Assembly: GCF_949987535.1 (NCBI RefSeq)
Contig: NC_080078.1
Coordinates: 50,990,207 to 51,054,206, forward strand
Reading direction: 5' to 3'
From: Balaenoptera acutorostrata
Taxonomy: Eukaryota; Chordata; Mammalia; Artiodactyla; Balaenopteridae
Length of the DNA: 64,000 bases
Both the position numbers and the translations under genes were made by a program. The notes under the pieces are model-generated. The model saw only the letters and a program-made list of their open reading frames with translations, was not told where the DNA came from and searched no databases. Below are positions 34,480 to 45,469 of the stretch, one piece after another. Numbering within the stretch: position 1 is the stretch's first letter; every line of letters begins with the position of its first letter.

Positions 34480-34960
34480 CCCCAAAGCTTCTCTTCGGAT
34501 AGCCTTCTGACTTTCTTTTTAAAGCATCGAGTCCCCACGAAATGAGCGAATTATGCTGATGACGGCACATTTGGTCAGCGGGCTACAGACCTCAGAGGGC
34601 TCCTCTCTGCCTTAGTTCAGATTTCGACGGGCACCACAGGGCTGAAAGGGATCCTCTAATTATGGGCGGGATTAGCGCTCAGCAGCCGATGTGTTGTTCT
34701 TCATGGCTTTCAGCCCTCATGATTTCTCGGTTCCTTATGGTCACTGTGGCCACCTAGAAGTTCTTTTCAGGAGCATAATAACCAGATCAGCTGCTGCAGG
34801 CTGGAGCCGGGCGGAACAAAGGCGGGCGGAGGGCCCTCCCGCAGCCCCGGGCCTGTTCACAGATCCCAGCGGGCACCCCGGGGTCACACCAGACAAAACC
34901 GTGCTCCAGCCCCATTTGCTAAGGCTCCGTCCCGCACGACCCACTGCACCCACTTAAGGC
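34480..34960. promoter_or_regulatory. CpG-retaining unique segment, candidate regulatory element
   Basis: Repeat-free. 34801-34950 holds 12 CpG dinucleotides in 150 bp, and the 300 bp to its left hold over ten more, far above the CpG-poor surroundings. Includes a GC-box-like gggcggg next to a bicoid/OTX-type ggattag (about 34665-34676), then further gggcgg motifs at 34820-34830. The 88-codon open frame across it (34691-34957) is Pro/Arg/Ala-rich with no family and may be chance. It could be an enhancer or a small CpG island or promoter of an unannotated RNA. Confidence 0.4.
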
Positions 34961-36265
34961 CTGGGGGGTATGCTCCAACAGCGTGTACTCTTTGCCAACA
35001 GAAATACTAGCAGTGGAAAAAGCTCCCCACCCAGGCCCTGCAACAGCAGGGAGACTCCTCTGGTTAACTTCCCTTTCAGATATTTCTCCTTGGAAAGCCT
35101 GAACGTCGATATGGGGACTTGATTTCTCAGAGTCTGTTTTTAATACTTATCTTTCGATGGGGTCATTTTAACCTACGAATAACCACAGATGGGGGGAAGG
35201 AGGCGGTAGGCATTTATTTTATTCTAAGACAAGTCAGGGCAGCTCCTTCTTCCTTGCTTTGTTCGTCCGTTGCCTGATGCTGCAGCACGAACAGGTTTCC
35301 TAAGGAGCATCTGGTCCCTCTCGGAAGAGGATTCCACAGGCGTTTTGTCTCTTTCAGGTTTTCAATAGTGGCCTCTGGGGCGGGAGACCATCTGGCGGGG
35401 CGTCACCTGGCCAGTTGGGCCTGCCTGACCACACGCTGCTCTGCATTCCCCTGCATTGCATCCCTCACTCCCACCCACCCCCCGCCCCCTGGTTCAGGGG
35501 GACCTGGCCAAGGGCTGGACAATGGGCTTAGCACTGAGCCAGAAACCCAGCATCAATAACGCTTGTTATTAACAACAAGGCTGGATTACATAGTTTTTAG
35601 AACGTGGGCTTGTCATCAGCAAAACTGACCTTCCATCTTGCTTCGTTTACATCCTAGCCCTCAGAGCACTGGACAACTTACCTGTCAGGTTCTTATACCT
35701 GCAAAAGAAGAAACGTGAGAACGATTGAGTTGCTGTGAAGTATTAATGAGAGAGGACTCCAGATATAAAAGTATATTTTATATCAGGTAACAGTAGGTAC
35801 ATTTTACTGGGCTAGTAGAGAACTGTTTAATAAGGGGGCTTTTATACAGTTGCAAGCATGATTTTGGAAAAGCAAGAAGGGGTCTGTGACATTGCGAAGC
35901 GGTTACCTTGGTAGGATTGAGGGGCAAAGTGAGGGAGCACGTTCTGGAAACCAGAGGAAGTGTAGGGAGAGGAACATCCTGACACAAGCTGCGGACTTTG
36001 TCAGGGGGCGCAGCTGAAGCAAGGGGAGGAAAGGGTGCGGCGGTGGGGAAGGGTGAACACTCAGAGCACGATCCTTGGACCTCACTCCCCTCCCACTCTG
36101 AATCTCCTGCTGGTGCCACCCGTTACCCAAGCTAAGTAGCAGCCCTTACCATATCCCTTTGGCACCCAAGTATATGTGGAAGGCTTTCTGCTCCTAAGAC
36201 ATTTGGCCTGAGGGCATTTTGGCAGAGGAGCACACATGGCCCACGTGCATGGCAAACGTACTGGA
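34961..36265. other. Unique DNA, moderately GC-rich, no gene recognised
   Basis: Contains a C-rich run near 35470-35490 (cccacccaccccccgccccc). Open frames at 35368-35559 (plus) and 35778-36353 (several, minus) overlap each other and show no recognised domain. Confidence 0.45.
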
Positions 36266-36269
36266 AAGT

Positions 36270-36600
36270 GGATGTTCCCCAAAGCAGCCCTAAACTGCAG
36301 GAGGGCTGGCAGGCGTCAGCGAATAAATACCCCATTTCTTCACCTTGCACCATCTCCCAGAGCTCCCCCAGGACCCAGTGCCAGTTGCCTGCAATGAAAA
36401 CTTGCTTGATAACATACGCATCGTTAGGTTCATTCCCTTCCCTGTCTCTCTTCCCTACATCCTGGGATCACCACCCAAATCAGTTATTTGCACTACGATC
36501 GATCCCTATCTCAGTGTCTGCTTCTGGGGAAGCCCAAATGAAGACAAAACCCACTAGCATAGTCCATGTGGGTCAGCCTCCCGTGGTACAGAGCAGGTGA
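36270..36600 (+). mobile_element. Probable ERVL-type LTR, 3' part
   Basis: caccttgcaccatctcccag, tcccttccctgtctctcttc, 'catcctgggatcaccacccaaatcagttatttgcac' and the ending atctcagtgtctgcttctgg ggaagcccaaatgaagac. Same general LTR terminal pattern as at 10.9 and 45.2 kb. The open frames 36268-36600 and 36345-36557 lie within it. Confidence 0.6.
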
Positions 36601-37295
36601 AGAAAGGTGGAGAGTGGATTTGGGGAGGGAAGGGGAGCCACCTGCAGGGTGGCTGGTTTACCTTGCAGCACTTTCACTGTCTGTATTAGCTTGCCAGCTG
36701 CAGCAACAATGGTGCAATGTTTCCTCATCCTGTTCCTCTATCACAACACCCCTGTCAGTTACCCTATTCCCTAGGTTCCCCGCCTGTACTTGACATTTGA
36801 CTCAGTAGGAGTGTTTGCTGGGTTCTAGTTCAGCATTTTATATATTATATTGTGTAAGAGGTGGACATGAGCCATTCGGGGTGGGACCAGGGGTAGGTGG
36901 AGGGTGGGAGATAGTGGTAGGGTTATAAAAAGATTAAGTATAAATAAAAACTAGATGATATGCTTAATCAAGATCAAAGCCTTAAAACTTGAATGAACAT
37001 ATTCGTATTTCATGCCATCAATTAGCAATTAAAAGAGGGATGGGTGCATGGGGACAGCAGAAACAGGAAGCCTACCAAGTATTCTTTAAATTGAAGTATG
37101 CAGACACTAAATCCTACTTTTGGCACTAGAGTCCAGGTCTGCTGTAGAAGGAGAACCAAGTATCCACTATGAAGTGCAATAAAGCCAGTTTATTATAGCA
37201 CATCTGAATATTTCAGTTTCCAATCAAATCTCAACATATTGCATTAGAGTTAAAATGATTAGGTAAAAAATGAGAAAGACTTCAACCAAATCATT
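36601..37295. other. Stretch without a recognised feature
   Basis: Unique-looking DNA; no gene or clear repeat. Confidence 0.45.
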
Positions 37296-37299
37296 TACT

Positions 37300-37395
37300 G
37301 GAGCATAATTAACCCTAGGGCCTATAACAGAGACTGGCATGTAGTTGGTACTTAGTAAATAATTGATGGGTGAATGGAAAGATGGATGATTGTAT
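37300..37395 (+). mobile_element. L2 3' terminus
   Basis: agagactggcatgtagttgg, tacttagtaaataattgatg and 'ggtgaatggaaagatggatg' match the L2 3' end ('ggcacatagtaggtgctcaataaatg...tgaatgaatg'). Confidence 0.7.
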
Positions 37396-38437
37396 GGGTT
37401 AGCCTAGTAGTATCAAACTAAAGGAATCCAACAGGAATCAAAGTACTAATATTCATCCATAGTCTTCCTTGTCCAAAATGATTTTAATACTTTTCTCATG
37501 AATTGTGTGCATGTGTGTATATATGGTGTGCCTCCTTGCTCTGTGCTCTGAATGCTTCTGGGTTCCAACCTACCCTCTCAGGGGTCTTCATTTCTTGAGA
37601 GGCAGGATGGATTTCATCTTGATGGAGATTTGAGTCCCTGCCAGAATCCCTTGGAGTGTTTGAATGATGTGAGTTTCTAGGAACCACTCCAGATCCCTTA
37701 AAGCATAATTTCTGTGAGAAGAGCCTCAACATCTATATTTGAATTAAGCATATGCAAGTGAGGGACTAGTTATGTGTGTTTCATGGGTTTCCATTTCAAC
37801 ACGACAATAAGGCTCAAGGCTGAGGCAGACACCAAGTGTTCTCATCTATCTGATCACTTAATTTTGTTAACTGATGTAAGTGGCAATTAATGGAGAGTGT
37901 ATTTGCCAAACCACTGTAATCCCCATAGCTCTTCCCTATGGAGGAAACCATGGTTTTACACATTTTGAGGGGGGGTTGAGGGAAGTTGCTGTTTTGTATG
38001 AACAAATTCACATTTCAGTCATATTTATGATCTCTGTGGCATATTGCATAAGACTTGGGGGAAAATGTTTGTTGTTTTGAATTAAATTGAATTTTTTTAC
38101 TGAATTAAAAATATTTGAGTCCCTCAAATCACATGGAATGCAGGACACCTCATTTAAACTTCCAATATGTTATTTAGTTAAAGACTCTGAGCAAGGGAGT
38201 CCGAGGAAATGGACTGATGTCACTCTCCAGTATGACCCCGGAGTCCCCAGAATTTCCCTTGGCAATTTCAAGGGCTGCCCCAGCTGTGAATAGAAGTGAG
38301 TTGGAAGTTTTGTTCCACATTTGACCTGGAATGAATTCCTCCAGACATACTAATTGGATAGGGTGTTAAGGTATACAAACACAAGCAAAAACAATAACAA
38401 AGAAAACATTACAGCCTCTACTGAGGATGACTTTATT
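37396..38437. other. Stretch without a recognised feature
   Basis: Unique-looking DNA. Open frames at 37496-37732 (minus) and 37880-38293 (plus) show no recognised family. Confidence 0.45.
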
Positions 38438-38450
38438 TACAGTGGTTCTT

Positions 38451-38694
38451 TTTTTTTTTTTTTTCAGGTGTGTTGGGTGTGTTTTATCTATTTATTTATT
38501 TATTTATTTATTATTTTTAACATCTTTATTGGAGCATAATTGCTTTACAATGGTGTGTTAGTGTCTGCTTTATAACAAAGTGAATCAGCTATACATATAC
38601 ATATATCCCTATATCTCCTCCCTCTTGCGTCTCCCTCCCATCCTCCCTATCCCACGCCTCTAGGTGGTCACAAAGCACTGAGCTGATCTCCCTG
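38451..38694 (-). mobile_element. Young L1 3' end insertion, antisense
   Basis: T-rich tail with a TTTA microsatellite (38451-38512), then reversed L1 3' UTR (aacatctttattggagcata; gtctgctttataacaaagtg; gtggtcacaaagcactgagc), 5'-truncated. Exact 13-bp target-site duplication tacagtggttctt at 38438-38450 and 38695-38707. Same 3' UTR subfamily as the 25.5 kb copy. Confidence 0.95.
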
Positions 38695-38707
38695 TACAGT
38701 GGTTCTT

Positions 38708-39155
38708 GGAAGTTAAAAACTATAAAGAACTTCTCTTCTGATACGAAGCTTTCATTTCTTCCTTTTGAGATATAATTAATCTTTATACAAAAATTAAGGA
38801 TAGCATATTTTGTGAGAAAGAACCTACATGTACATATTCTCTAATTCAGAAAAGCAAATATTACGTATTTATTTTTAATGCAGTTGTATGAGTTTCAACT
38901 AGAAAAGTATTTTAAACTACTAATCAGATGGATTCTACTTTATTATTGAAACACATAGGATAAAATGTATTAAAGGTTCAGCCTCAAACATAAAGTGAAT
39001 CATATTACATAAATGCCACTGAGTGAAAAATCACAGTAGATAAGAATTGTATTTATTTTTAAATACTCTTTACCCAATGTCATTTAAATATGGGAGCTTT
39101 ATTCTAGGAGCACTTTGTGGTGATAGAGCCCAAGACCCAAACAACTCACGTATAC
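38708..39155. other. Stretch without a recognised feature
   Basis: AT-rich unique-looking DNA. Confidence 0.45.
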
Positions 39156-39156
39156 A

Positions 39157-39287
39157 TAGGGGACCACATAGTTTATCATCCAAACTCGGGCCACTTTTGA
39201 CAGAAATGGGATGCTATTTATAATTAAGATAGAATGATAGGTATGATCCGGGACCATGTTTGGAAAATTGGATGTATGGTCACCCTA
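39157..39287. mobile_element. Short MITE, same class as the 19.11 kb element
   Basis: Left end tagg-ggaccacatagttta, internal tcatccaaactcgggccact and taattaagatagaatgatag, right end gtatggtcacccta. The ends match a common mammalian repeat with 'gggtgaccata' inverted termini. Confidence 0.7.
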
Positions 39288-39477
39288 CCTGCATACTTTA
39301 TTCCTAAAAGTGTAAATTCCTTATATATTTTGTGTAGCTTTTTACTGTGCAAGCTGTTTTGTAACTTAAGAGAAATTAGGCCTCTTTCAAAAGAAAAAAT
39401 CAACTTTCAGGAGATAAAATAAGTAAAAATAAATTTCAAGAGGGAAGTAACTGCACTGCCAAACAAATGTTTATTGG

Positions 39478-39690
39478 ATGAATGGATGGAAGAATAATGA
39501 TAAACATTTATTTGAGTGCTTCCTATATGCCAAGTACTGCATTGAGTGTTTTCCTCATTTCCTCTTTTTTTGTGCAGGTGAAAAACTGTGTTCTAGAGAA
39601 AGAAAGATATCCATGTTACATAATAAATAAGTGCTGAAGTCAAGAATTGAACTCAAGTAATTGGACTTAAAAGTGGAGTTCTTAACTCCT
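39478..39690 (-). mobile_element. MIR SINE, antisense
   Basis: gagtgcttcctatatgccaa gtactgcattgagtg, tgcaggtgaaaaactgtgtt, agtgctgaagtcaagaattg and agtggagttcttaactcctc run in reversed MIR order. Confidence 0.75.
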
Positions 39691-39694
39691 CAAC

Positions 39695-40390
39695 TGCCAA
39701 AGTGGAGAAGGAGAGTAATTGATTCATATCTGACTTCTAGCATTTTGAGCCTTAATGACATAATACTGACAGATATAAGGAAGTTGGGAGTAAAAGTCAT
39801 TGAAGAGTGGGAAATGGAGTTGATGAATTAAGTTTTGATGCAAAACCAAAGCAATAGAGTTAGAAGGAGTATTAGTTAGAAACCAGCTGTCCCCAAAGCC
39901 CTCTCTTAAAGGAGCATCTAAGTCCCCCCAAAATTAGTTATTAAATGCATCAGTGGTGGGTTGGAGACTAGACCTCTCCTTTCCCCACCTGACACTTCTT
40001 CCATGAATAGCACTGGGTGGCCAACAAGGAGGGCCCAGGAGGCAATTGGAGAAACGGGATGGAGACTCGAGAGGGAGATGACAGATATGGATGCACGTGG
40101 GAGTGTCCTCCTTGAAGAAAGTTTAGCATGGAAACCAGGAAGGTGAGGGTACTCTCTCAAAATGGAGTGGAAAAAAGAGATGTAGTGAAGTAAATCATGG
40201 GAGGTCTCTACAGAGTAAGGGCTGAAGGGAGGACACAGAAGCAGCAAGACAGACCTACAAGTGGCCTGAAGGTAAGAAAGAAAACATGACCAGGCAGAGT
40301 TTTAGAGACTGAGGAGGAGAGGACTCAAGAAGGATACATGTCTAGGTGATGTGGGGGAGACTCAGGATTTGGTTTCCATCAGGCGCTAGT
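39695..40390. other. Stretch without a recognised gene
   Basis: Purine-leaning unique DNA; a 109-codon minus-strand open frame (39918-40247) and a 61-codon plus-strand frame over it have no recognised family. Confidence 0.45.
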
Positions 40391-40394
40391 TCCA

Positions 40395-40505
40395 TAGTTA
40401 TGAATTCTGCGTATATTAGCTTATTTGCTTTCATAATAATTCTAGGAGGCAGGCATTATGGTTCCTGTTTTACAGATGCCACACAAGGGACAGAAAGGCC
40501 ACCAA
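40395..40505 (-). mobile_element. MIR fragment, antisense
   Basis: gcgtatattagcttatttgc, taattctaggaggcaggcat and 'ttcctgttttacagatgccacac' match the reversed 3' half of MIR. Confidence 0.65.
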
Positions 40506-40509
40506 ACAG

Positions 40510-41434
40510 AGGAACATCAGGAAACTATCACCTGAGAGCTGGGATATTTCCCAGAGTCCAGGACCTAGAATATCCAACAGAAGCAAGATCCATGCTAGAC
40601 TCGTGTCCAGTGGACCTGGAGCCATGGAGGAGATGTGGCTGATAACAGAGACACCATAGGAAGCAAAGAGAGAGAGACGTATCCCGGCTTCCCTTTCCCT
40701 CCCTCCCAAACTTCAATTTTCAGCTGGTTTCTTCCATTGGCTGAACCTATCAAGAGTCCAAAAGGCAAGGCAGCTTGGGAAAATGAGTCCTGTAATATAC
40801 AGTGGAAGATGAGAAGGGCAGGAGATACCTCTGAGAGTAAACAGGAAGTTCACTGGCATATCCACCCATAGGGACTTGTTGTACATTACTTCTGCATACA
40901 TCCAACCGGCAAAAATTCAGTCACATGTCCCCACTTTAGCTGCAGGGGAAGCTGTGTGCCCAAGAAGGAGAGGGTAACATGGAAAATGGTGACCATGGTA
41001 GTTTCTATCCCAAGTACCTACAATATGAAATGCACCATAGTGGCCACTGTAAGAAATGCAAGAGTGACTAAGCTATAACTGCAGCTCACACCACAACCAA
41101 CATAGTCATAACCTAGAAAGATTGTAAAAGGTACAATAGTAGAGGTGTCATATGACGCCAGATTTCTTGGAAGAGATCCAATCTGATTGGAGTATGAAAC
41201 TGGAAGAATTTTTGGAGGTTATAGGATTTGAAAGAATTTTGACAAGCAAGGCTGTGGGCAAAACCATCCCAGACATAGGGGAGAGGTGAATAAGATTTAC
41301 AGAGATAGAACTCTGCGTGTGTGTGTGTGTTTAGGGAACTGAAAGTAGACTAAAGGGGCAAATATGTGTCAGTCATGGTGGTTTGAATAATTAGAAATAA
41401 AGATAGCAAATAATCATGTATGGATATTGGATTA
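40510..41434. other. Stretch without a recognised feature
   Basis: Unique-looking DNA with a short TG run at 41314-41331. Overlapping open frames near 40346-40901 have no recognised family. Confidence 0.45.
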
Positions 41435-41452
41435 AGATAATGGAAGAATTGG

Positions 41453-41567
41453 GAATTCCCTGGAGGTCCAGTGGTTAGGACTCGGCACTCTCACTGCCGA
41501 GGGCCTGGGTTTGATCCCTGGTCGAGGAACTAGGATCCTGCAGGCCATCTGGAGCAGCCAAAAAAAA
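41453..41567 (+). mobile_element. CHR-type SINE (short form), sense
   Basis: Head ggaattccctggaggtccag tggttagg, a box-B-like gggtttgatccctggtcg, and gcaggccatctggagcagcc before an A9 tail. Target-site duplication agataatggaagaattgg (41435-41452) against agataatggaggaattgg (41568-41585), 17 of 18 identical. Confidence 0.96.
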
Positions 41568-41594
41568 AGATAATGGAGGAATTGGAGAGGTCAG

Positions 41595-41702
41595 TGTGGG
41601 GAACAATGAATCTTTATTCCATCCTTATATACAATTTAGAACCATAGAAAGATTTTGAGCAAGGTAGTCATATAATCAGAGCTGTGTTTTAGGAATTGAA
41701 CA
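41595..41702. mobile_element. Old LINE-like fragment
   Basis: catagaaagattttgagcaa ggtagtcatataatcagagc tgtgttttaggaa resembles the same ancient repeat seen at 46.6 kb and 11.8 kb. Confidence 0.45.
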
Positions 41703-41719
41703 ACAGGCAGCACATACAT

Positions 41720-42082
41720 GAGTCTTCTAACTGAATTGTGTCCCTCCAACTTCATCTGTAGAAGTCCTTATCCCCAGGATCTCAGAATGTGACTGCATTT
41801 GGAGATATGGTCTTTAAAGAGGTAATGAAGTTAAAATGAGGTCACTCAGGTAGGCCCTGATCCATTATGACTGGTCTTTATAAGAAGAGGAAATCGGGAC
41901 ACAGATACACAGGGAAGACTACGTGAGGACTAAGGGGAGGGGTCTCGGAAGAAATCAACCTTGCTGACACCTTGGTCTTGCATTTTCAGCCTCCAGAATT
42001 GTGAGAATATGACTTTCTGCTGTTTAAGCCACCCAGTCTGTGATACTTTGTATTTTGCAGCTTTAGCAAAGTAATACAATGG
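41720..42082 (+). mobile_element. MaLR (MLT1-like) solo LTR
   Basis: Starts tgaattgtgtccctccaact and follows ggatctcagaatgtgactgc atttggagatatgg, 'tatgactggtctttataagaag', cttgctgacaccttggtctt, tcagcctccagaattgtgag and tttaagccacccagtctgtg to tagcaaagtaatacaatgg. This is the standard order of an MLT1/MaLR-type LTR. No internal region is attached. Confidence 0.85.
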
Positions 42083-42334
42083 GTCTGGCACTTACTGCAT
42101 CTTGGTTTGATAACCTATGCACAGAAGAATAGAGGTAAATTTTCTTCTTAATAAATTCATATGACATGCTTTAAGAGCTTAACTTTCTCCAACTTTGGAG
42201 GGCCTTTAGCAACAATATTTTGATCACTGAGAGGACTCAAGATTCAGAAGTATGGTCTCCTGAAATACATAGGGCATGAGTTCTTTTAATCTAAAAATGT
42301 CAGTTCATAGAGTTAAAACACACAAGGGTAGCAT

Positions 42335-42935
42335 TTCAGTTATCTACTGCCAAAGTAACAAACTACCACAAATCTTAGTGGCTTAATACAGCAATTTTGT
42401 TTTTTGATTTTGTTTTTCTCATGAAGCTACAGGTAAGCTGAGCAGTTCTGTTAACCTGGGCCATAGTTGGCTCATTTCAGCTGGGCTCACTCGTTTGTCT
42501 GTAGCCAACTGGCAGGTGGCCTAGGATCTGTCTGGTCTAGGATAGCCTTGGCCTAAATGACTTGGTTCTGCTGCATATGATGATCATCTTCCAGCAGGTT
42601 ACCCTGGGCTTGTTAGTACAGAAAAGCAGTGGAGTAAAAGAGACGACCAGAGAATTTATGGGCTCTTGAGGCCTAGATCCTAAACTGGCCCATTATCACT
42701 TCTGCAGCTTTCTATTGGACCGAGCAAGTCACATGTCCAAACCCAAATTCAAGAAGTGGGTAAAAGAGACTCCACCCTTTAATGGAAGTAGCTTTAAATT
42801 CCCATTACCAAGGGCAAGGATGCTGGGAACAGTAAAAAAAAAAAAAAAAAAAAAAGTAGGGCCATTTGCACAATCAGTCGAAGGTAGATGATTACCAATG
42901 GTCAAAGCTTGAAACACAGTATCACTGAGTTACCT
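42335..42935 (+). mobile_element. Ancient interspersed repeat, copy 1 (second copy at 50.93 kb)
   Basis: ttcagttatctactgccaaa gtaacaaactaccaca, 'ggtggcctaggatctgtctggtctagg', ttccagcaggttaccctggg cttgtt, gggctcttgaggcctagatc, tctattggaccgagcaagtc, 'agagactccaccctttaatgg', ggaacagt, an A run (42834-42855) and gggccatttgcacaatcagt. The family is common in mammals, but I cannot assign it securely (LTR or DNA type). Confidence 0.7.
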
Positions 42936-43104
42936 TAAAAGGGAACACCTAGCCAGATCCCCCATCCAATGAAGGAATTTCCCTAAATTAAACACACAAA
43001 GACAAAACAAATCCCTCAAAGAAGATTCCCACCACCTGACCATTTGACCTAACTTTTCTCATTAGGCAAGAAAAGGAAAAGCACGGCAGCTCTCCCACCC
43101 TGCT
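42936..43104. other. Unclassified spacer
   Basis: Short unique-looking stretch between the repeat and the motif cluster; nothing recognised. Confidence 0.4.
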
Positions 43105-43205
43105 GTTCCACGCTCAGTTTATCTCGCTTCTGCTATGAGTCACAGCTGACTGAGGGGTGGGGATGGGTCATGAGTCATGGCCTAAAACAAAGATAATTTG
43201 ATGGG
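43105..43205. promoter_or_regulatory. Candidate regulatory cluster: paired AP-1/NF-E2-type and GATA-type motifs
   Basis: TGAGTCA occurs twice, at 43136-43142 (gctatgagtcacagctg) and 43171-43177 (gtcatgagtcatgg), 35 bp apart. The pair is flanked by a GATA-type TTATCT at 43119-43124 and AGATAA at 43191-43196. No repeat family recognised here. The arrangement resembles that of globin-type LCR elements, but binding is not shown by sequence alone. Confidence 0.3.
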
Positions 43206-43259
43206 GGTGGACCAGAAGGCGGGACAGAAGACACTGCAAGTTCAGGCATTAACTCAGTA

Positions 43260-44160
43260 TTTAGGGTGATTTCTTCTTTCCTGCAGCTGGGAAAATTGGG
43301 CAGCGTGCCCTCTTCTGAAATCCAAAGGAGGATATCCCACATGGGCCCTGTGCAGCTGGGTTGAGGGGACTCAGACCTTTGTGTCTCCTAGGGAGTCCAC
43401 TTGTTGATTTCAGAAGTGTTTATATCACCGCCCTCAAGGTGCTACAACTACCCTTCATCCCCATGTGCCTGGTCAACAGACCGTTTCACTCTACCATCCC
43501 CAGGAGCAAGTTACCTGGTTGGTTTGAGAAGTTAATATTTAGAAAGACTAATGGTTGCCTATGGTTTTCTGCAAGAAAGAAAAAATAAGGTAACATTATC
43601 TTTTGACCCACTCCCACATATATTTGCAGATGACAACTTAAAAAAAAAAATCCTTGGCTCAATGACAGTGTAGCTTCACTATGGTAGGAATTTTTTTTAA
43701 AGCTATTACTCTCTATTTTCATGTGGCTGCACAGTAGCCTGCCTAGAGTACATAAATATTTGTGCATCTGGCCTCAAGCAATTAACATGTCTCCTACCCT
43801 GGGGTAAAAATTAAATGAAAATTCTGTCACCCCCAAATAAATCTGGAAACAGAATTCCTGAGTGTTTGCCAAATAAGGTGACTCCCAGCCTTAAGATGCT
43901 GAACTTTGGAACAACGGTCATAGAAACAAAGGCAAGGCACGGTTGGCTCCCATTCAACCTGGTCAACAACATCCTTCATTACAGGACGTGGCATCATTTT
44001 GATTCACAGCAGAATAAAAGGAATCTATTTGTATATTTGGAAGTTTGAGTGAGGATTTCCTGAGTTCCTGATGAAGTCATTCCTGCCTTACAACAGCCTT
44101 GCTTGTCCCACTAGAGTTAGAACCGGGTCACCATTTCCATGCAAGTGTGTGAGCCCACTT
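43260..44160. other. Stretch without a recognised feature
   Basis: Unique-looking DNA. Open frames 43361-43588 and 43815-44048 (plus) and 43486-43767 (minus) have no recognised family. Confidence 0.45.
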
Positions 44161-44165
44161 TGGGC

Positions 44166-44210
44166 TCCTGCGCATGTGCACACACACACGCACACATACA
44201 CACACACACT
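44166..44210 (+). repeat. CA microsatellite, interrupted
   Basis: Alternating CA units with CG and TA interruptions (gcacacacacacgcacacat acacacacacac). Confidence 0.95.
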
Positions 44211-44630
44211 CATTTCATTTCAGCATCTAACTAAAACTCAGTCATACATAATCTTCTCCCAGATAATGCTGGCCTCAAATCAAAATTTCAGCTCAAAAGG
44301 AAAATGCTTTAAGCTAATCTTATATTTGCATTGTCTGCCAATGAGAGAGTGCCTTTTGTTAAATCACTTAGAACACATGTGCCCTAGACATAGTATTTAA
44401 TGGGGACAGAAATAGAGAAAAATGTTGGCTCCTGGTATCCAGGAAAGATGCCACTGGCTTCATAAGCTTCTTCCCACAGATATAGTCACAAACAAAAGAT
44501 AACCTAACTTTGAACTATAAAAGTCTTGCTTTCCTATGATCCAGTTCTTCAAAGAAAGTCTTAGGGTGTTATCACTGATCTGTGATGGGCTTGCCTTAAG
44601 TTCTCATGGCCATTAATACTATGTGCTCTG
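44211..44630. other. Stretch without a recognised feature
   Basis: Unique-looking DNA; no gene or repeat recognised. Confidence 0.4.
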
Positions 44631-44639
44631 CAGAGACTG

Positions 44640-45250
44640 TGAATTCCACCAAAGGAATTGTCTGCAGGATTAGACTCTGAGGAGCACATCCTCCTCCTGT
44701 GCTGTCCATGTCACAGAATCTGGGATTGGAGAGGCCAGAAGGGATGAGAGTCTGATTGCAAAACCCCAGGGAGCACATATGCAGCCTACATGAATAACAA
44801 TAACCCTGAGGGGTGGTTGCAGCAGATTCTGAGGGAACCGTATCCATACCCCTTACCCCTACTCCTTCAGGGCACAGCAGCCCAACTTTCTCTTTGCCTA
44901 AGAGCTTTCTCTGGCCCCCATATCCAGCAGCTTAGCCACTCACATGATGGGCAAGAAGTGAAAGGGAATTAACATCCACTGGAAGTAACTTTCAATGAAT
45001 GTCAGATAGTAATCGGTGTATACATACCCCAGTTCCCTTGCTTCACACCATTTCCCAGCAGTCCCCAGCAGAACTAAGTTCTAGTCGCTCACAGCAGTAT
45101 CTGATTCAGCAAAAAACCCTTTATGGGTTTCCTTCCTTTCCCTGTCTCACTTTTCCTCTCCCACATCTGTATTTCTTTTACTTTCCTCCCAAACTATTTA
45201 CCATTGAATTGATGTCACAGGGACTGCTTTGGGGAAACCCCATCTAGGAG
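44640..45250 (+). mobile_element. Probable ERVL-type LTR, degenerate
   Basis: The right part follows the pattern caccatttcccagcagtccc, ttcctttccctgtctcactt, tcctcccaaactatttacca ... gtcacagggactgctttggg gaaacccc, parallel to the LTR at 36.3 kb but more decayed. Left boundary is uncertain. Confidence 0.5.
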
Positions 45251-45469
45251 AGGAGCAAACTTAGTTAAGACCTCCTCTTTTATGTAACTTTGGGGAATGA
45301 GTAAAGCATCCTTACTTTCCATCCTGAACAGGAATCTATCCCATGACATTTTTGGATCCTGCCTTTGAGGAGATAGAACTCACCACAACACAGTTCCTGA
45401 CTGTCCTGTTTGCTCCTCTGGACACATGCCAGCTTACCCATCATACAGGAATCTCCCAGGATGAGGGCA

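Noticed and set aside
34691..34957. 88-codon open frame over the CpG-rich segment as a possible exon
   Set aside because: Composition explains the lack of stops; no conserved domain or clear splice sites. Kept only as a regulatory candidate.
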